Shown here piece after piece: positions 59,971 to 64,000 of a stretch of 64,000 nucleotides of DNA. Both the position numbers and the translations under genes were made by a program. Origin of the DNA: Mesostigma viride. Taxonomy: Eukaryota > Streptophyta > Mesostigmatophyceae > Mesostigmatales > Mesostigmataceae. Location: assembly GCA_009746045.1 (NCBI GenBank), contig RPFO01000667.1:806721-870720 (forward strand), given 5' to 3'. Position 1 is the stretch's first letter. Every line of letters begins with the position of its first letter. The notes beneath the pieces are model-generated. The model did no database searches and was not told the origin of the DNA. It saw only the letters and a program-made list of their open reading frames with translations.

Positions 59971-60574
59971 GTGGGTGTCCTGGGACCATGTCCTTGGTTC
60001 GGCTCGTTGGGGACTTGGTACATTGCAGCACATGCCATAGAGGTAAATCGCACAGTAGCATATTGCGCTGCAGCACCATCCTGCATGGTATGTGCTGCAG
60101 TACCGTCCTGTAGCACACCAGCCATAGTGGCACACCGGCACCGGTTCTGCTCGTAGGGGACTTGGTAGATTGTAGTGTAGCATATTGTACTGTAGCACAT
60201 GCCATGGTGGCACAGGGGCAGGGTGCAGGGAGCGCGTCTCCGTGTTTCGGGGTCTTCTTGCGGTGGGTGGCACTGTCCTGGTGCCTCACGGTAGATATGT
60301 ACTGCCCCCATGCTATCATTTTTTCATGAAACGTTATATCTTTGGATGCACTTTAACGGATACTTTAAATCTTTGCATGTATTCATATAGATATTCTAAA
60401 ATCTTTGCATGTATCTATATAGATACTCTAAAATCTTTGCATGTATTTATATACTACTAGATACTCTAAATATGTGCTTGTATTGATTTATACAGACAAT
60501 CTAGCGTGGTATGACGGCGCTCGACACGGCCAGCGTGTCTCAAAGGGCGGCGAGTCCCTGGATCGATTGTATCC
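59971..60574 (+). other. Start of the last visible intron
   Basis: It contains two related blocks of about 65 bp (about 60000-60050 and 60142-60205, sharing ggggacttggta and cacatgcca). There is also a loose repeat around aaatctttgcatgtat (60368-60450), and an echo of the preceding exon end (acacggccagcgtgt) at 60522-60536. Confidence 0.65.
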
Positions 60575-63500
60575 AAGCTTGCGTGATCGTTGAATATTGT
60601 ATCCTAGCTTGCATGATCGTTGAATATTGTATCCAAGCTTGCGTGATCGTTGAATATTGTATCCAAGCTTGCGTGATCGTTGAATATTGTATCCTAGCTT
60701 GCGTGATCGTTGAATATTGTATCCTAGCTTGCGTGATCGTTGAATATTGTATCCTAGCTTGCGTGATCGTTGAATATTGTATCCTAGCTTGCATGATCGT
60801 TGAATATTGTATCCTAGCTTGCATGATCGTTGAATATTGTATCCAAGCTTGCGTGATCGTTTGAATTTTGTATCCTAGCTTGCATGATCGTTGAATATTG
60901 TATCCTAGCTTGCGTGATCGTTGAATATTGTATCCTAGCTTGCGTGATCGTTGAATATTGTATCCAAGCTTGCGTGATCGTTGAATATTGTATCCTAGCT
61001 TGCGTGATCGTTGAATATTGTATCCAAGCTTGCATGATCGTTGAATATTGTATCCAAGCTTGCGTGATCGTTGAATATTGTATCCTAGCTTGCATGATCG
61101 TTGAATATTGTATCCAAGCTTGCATGATCGTTGAATATTGTATCCAAGCTTGCGTGATCGTTGAATATTGTATCCAAGCTTGCGTGATCGTTGAATATTG
61201 TATCCAAGCTTGCATGATCGTTGAATATTGTATCCAAGCTTGCGTGATCGTTGAATATTGTATCCAAGCTTGCGTGATCGTTGAATATTGTATCCTAGCT
61301 TGCGTGATCGTTGAATATTGTATCCTAGCTTGCGTGATCGTTGAATATTGTATCCAAGCTTGCATGATCGTTGAATATTGTATCCTAGCTTGCATGATCG
61401 TTGAATATTGTATCCAAGCTTGCGTGATCGTTGAATATTGTATCCAAGCTTGCGTGATCGTTGAATATTGTATCCTAGCTTGCGTGATCGTTGAATATTG
61501 TATCCTAGCTTGCATGATCGTTGAATATTGTATCCTAGCTTGCGTGATCGTTGAATATTGTATCCTAGCTTGCGTGATCGTTGAATATTGTATCCTAGCT
61601 TGCGTGATCGTTGAATATTGTATCCAAGCTTGCGTGATCGTTGAATATTGTATCCTAGCTTGCGTGATCGTTGAATATTGTATCCAAGCTTGCGTGATCG
61701 TTGAATATTGTATCCAAGCTTGCATGATCGTTGAATATTGTATCCAAGCTTGCGTGATCGTTGAATATTGTATCCTAGCTTGCGTGATCGTTGAATATTG
61801 TATCCTAGCTTGCGTGATCGTTGAATATTGTATCCAAGCTTGCGTGATCGTTGAATATTGTATCCAAGCTTGCGTGATCGTTGAATATTGTATCCTAGCT
61901 TGCGTGATCGTTGAATATTGTATCCAAGCTTGCGTGATCGTTGAATATTGTATCCAAGCTTGCATGATCGTTGAATATTGTATCCAAGCTTGCGTGATCG
62001 TTGAATATTGTATCCTAGCTTGCGTGATCGTTGAATATTGTATCCTAGCTTGCGTGATCGTTGAATATTGTATCCTAGCTTGCGTGATCGTTGAATATTG
62101 TATCCAAGCTTGCGTGATCGTTGAATATTGTATCCAAGCTTGCGTGATCGTTGAATATTGTATCCTAGCTTGCGTGATCGTTGAATATTGTATCCTAGCT
62201 TGCGTGATCGTTGAATATTGTATCCAAGCTTGCGTGATCGTTGAATATTGTATCCTAGCTTGCATGATCGTTGAATATTGTATCCAAGCTTGCATGATCG
62301 TTGAATATTGTATCCTAGCTTGCATGATCGTTGAATATTGTATCCAAGCTTGCATGATCGTTGAATATTGTATCCTAGCTTGCGTGATCGTTGAATATTG
62401 TATCCTAGCTTGCATGATCGTTGAATATTGTATCCAAGCTTGCATGATCGTTGAATATTGTATCCAAGCTTGCGTGATCGTTGAATATTGTATCCTAGCT
62501 TGCATGATCGTTGAATATTGTATCCTAGCTTGCGTGATCGTTGAATATTGTATCCTAGCTTGCGTTATCGTTGAATATTGTATCCAAGCTTGCGTGATCG
62601 TTGAATATTGTATCCTAGCTTGCGTGATCGTTGAATATTGTATCCAAGCTTGCGTGATCGTTGAATATTGTATCCTAGCTTGCGTGATCGTTGAATATTG
62701 TATCCTAGCTTGCGTGATCGTTGAATATTGTATCCTAGCTTGCGTGATCGTTGAATATTGTATCCAAGCTTGCGTGATCGTTGAATATTGTATCCTAGCT
62801 TGCGTGATCGTTGAATATTGTATCCTAGCTTGCGTGATCGTTGAATATTGTATCCTAGCTTGCGTGATCGTTGAATATTGTATCCTAGCTTGCGTGATCG
62901 TTGAATATTGTATCCAAGCTTGCGTGATCGTTGAATATTGTATCCAAGCTTGCATGATCGTTGAATATTGTATCCTAGCTTGCGTGATCGTTGAATATTG
63001 TATCCAAGCTTGCGTGATCGTTGAATATTGTATCCAAGCTTGCGTGATCGTTGAATATTGTATCCAAGCTTGCATGATCGTTGAATATTGTATCCAAGCT
63101 TGCGTGATCGTTGAATATTGTATCCAAGCTTGCGTGATCGTTGAATATTGTATCCTAGCTTGCGTGATCGTTGAATATTGTATCCAAGCTTGCGTGATCG
63201 TTGAATATTGTATCCAAGCTTGCGTGATCGTTGAATATTGTATCCTAGCTTGCATGATCGTTGAATATTGTATCCTAGCTTGCGTGATCGTTGAATATTG
63301 TATCCTAGCTTGCGTGATCGTTGAATATTGTATCCTAGCTTGCGTGATCGTTGAATATTGTATCCAAGCTTGCGTGATCGTTGAATATTGTATCCAAGCT
63401 TGCGTGATCGTTGAATATTGTATCCAAGCTTGCATGATCGTTGAATATTGTATCCAAGCTTGCGTGATCGTTGAATATTGTATCCTAGCTTGCGTGATCG

Positions 63501-64000
63501 TTGAATATTGTATCCTAGCTTGCGTGATCGTTTGAATATTGTATCCTAGCTTGCGTGATCGTTGAATATTGTATCCTAGCTTGCGTGATCGTTGAATATT
63601 GTATCCAAGCTTGCGTGATCGTTGAATATTGTATCCTAGCTTGCGTGATCGTTGAATATTGTATCCTAGCTTGCATGATCGTTGAATATTGTATCCAAGC
63701 TTGCATGATCGTTGAATATTGTATCCAAGCTTGCGTGATCGTTGAATATTGTATCCTAGCTTGCATGATCGTTGAATATTGTATCCTAGCTTGCGTGATC
63801 GTTGAATATTGTATCCTAGCTTGCATGATCGTTGAATATTGTATCCTAGCTTGCGTGATCGTTGAATATTGTATCCTAGCTTGCGTGATCGTTGAATATT
63901 GTATCCTAGCTTGCGTGATCGTTGAATATTGTATCCTAGCTTGCGTGATCGTTGAATATTGTATCCTAGCTTGCATGATCGTTGAATATTGTATCCTAGC
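60575..64000. repeat. 30-bp satellite, about 114 copies, running off the right edge
   Basis: The unit is atccWagcttgcRtgatcgt plus tgaatattgt. Almost all variation is at two positions: A or T in ccWagctt, and G or A in gcRtgatc. Single-base insertions occur at about 60861 and 63532, and one gcgttatcg variant near 62566. The 30-bp length yields stop-free frames of over 850 codons on both strands, which I treat as artefacts of the period. Confidence 0.97.

Noticed and set aside
60814-63535. Very long open frames (over 870 codons) on both strands
   Set aside because: They are produced by the 30-bp satellite, whose period is divisible by three. The peptide is a ten-residue repeat and two 1-bp insertions break the frames.

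Overview
The window is eukaryotic nuclear DNA, most likely from a photosynthetic protist (an alga). It carries three spliced genes with GT-AG introns, very long repeat-stuffed introns, a chaperone-like protein with a plastid-type leader, and several retrotransposon lineages. A prasinophyte-like green alga would fit, but nothing here fixes the species. I see no rRNA gene, complete tRNA gene, CRISPR array or operon-like layout.

Layout. 1-5.3 kb: two tail-to-tail copies of a non-LTR retrotransposon whose reverse transcriptase (RT) carries a C-terminal zinc motif and a restriction-like endonuclease, plus an L1-type ORF1 relic. 6.0-19.3 kb (minus): a ten-exon gene for a trigger-factor-like peptidyl-prolyl isomerase with a plastid-type leader. 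The exon phases close exactly (1002 nt, 333 codons plus stop). 20.0-26.9 kb (plus): a four-exon gene (1578 nt, 525 aa) joining a PLAT domain to a PTC7-like PPM phosphatase. It is divergent from the chaperone gene across about 720 bp. 26.9-33.4 kb: repeats, LINE relics on both strands, a 5'-truncated RT copy with a target-site duplication, and a second L1 ORF1 relic. 33.4-43.7 kb: an 8.8 kb Copia-like LTR element with a perfect 5-bp target-site duplication, nested in the gag of an older relative. 45.1 kb to beyond about 60.0 kb (plus): a receptor-type class III nucleotide cyclase gene (signal peptide, periplasmic-binding-protein-like ectodomain, EGF-like module, one membrane helix, two cyclase homology domains). 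It runs into a 30-bp tandem array that leaves the window at the right.

The most unusual signal is shared by all three genes. The introns hold diverged tandem copies ('echoes') of the neighbouring exon boundary: the last 10-50 nt of an exon with its splice donor is repeated downstream, or the acceptor with the first 20-40 nt of an exon is repeated upstream. Most internal boundaries show this, from one copy to about ten, and at least one intronic minisatellite seems to have grown from such a unit.

Functionally the three genes are unrelated housekeeping or signalling genes: plastid protein folding, organellar or cytosolic dephosphorylation, and cell-surface sensing linked to a cyclase-like domain. 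Nothing suggests that they act in one pathway.
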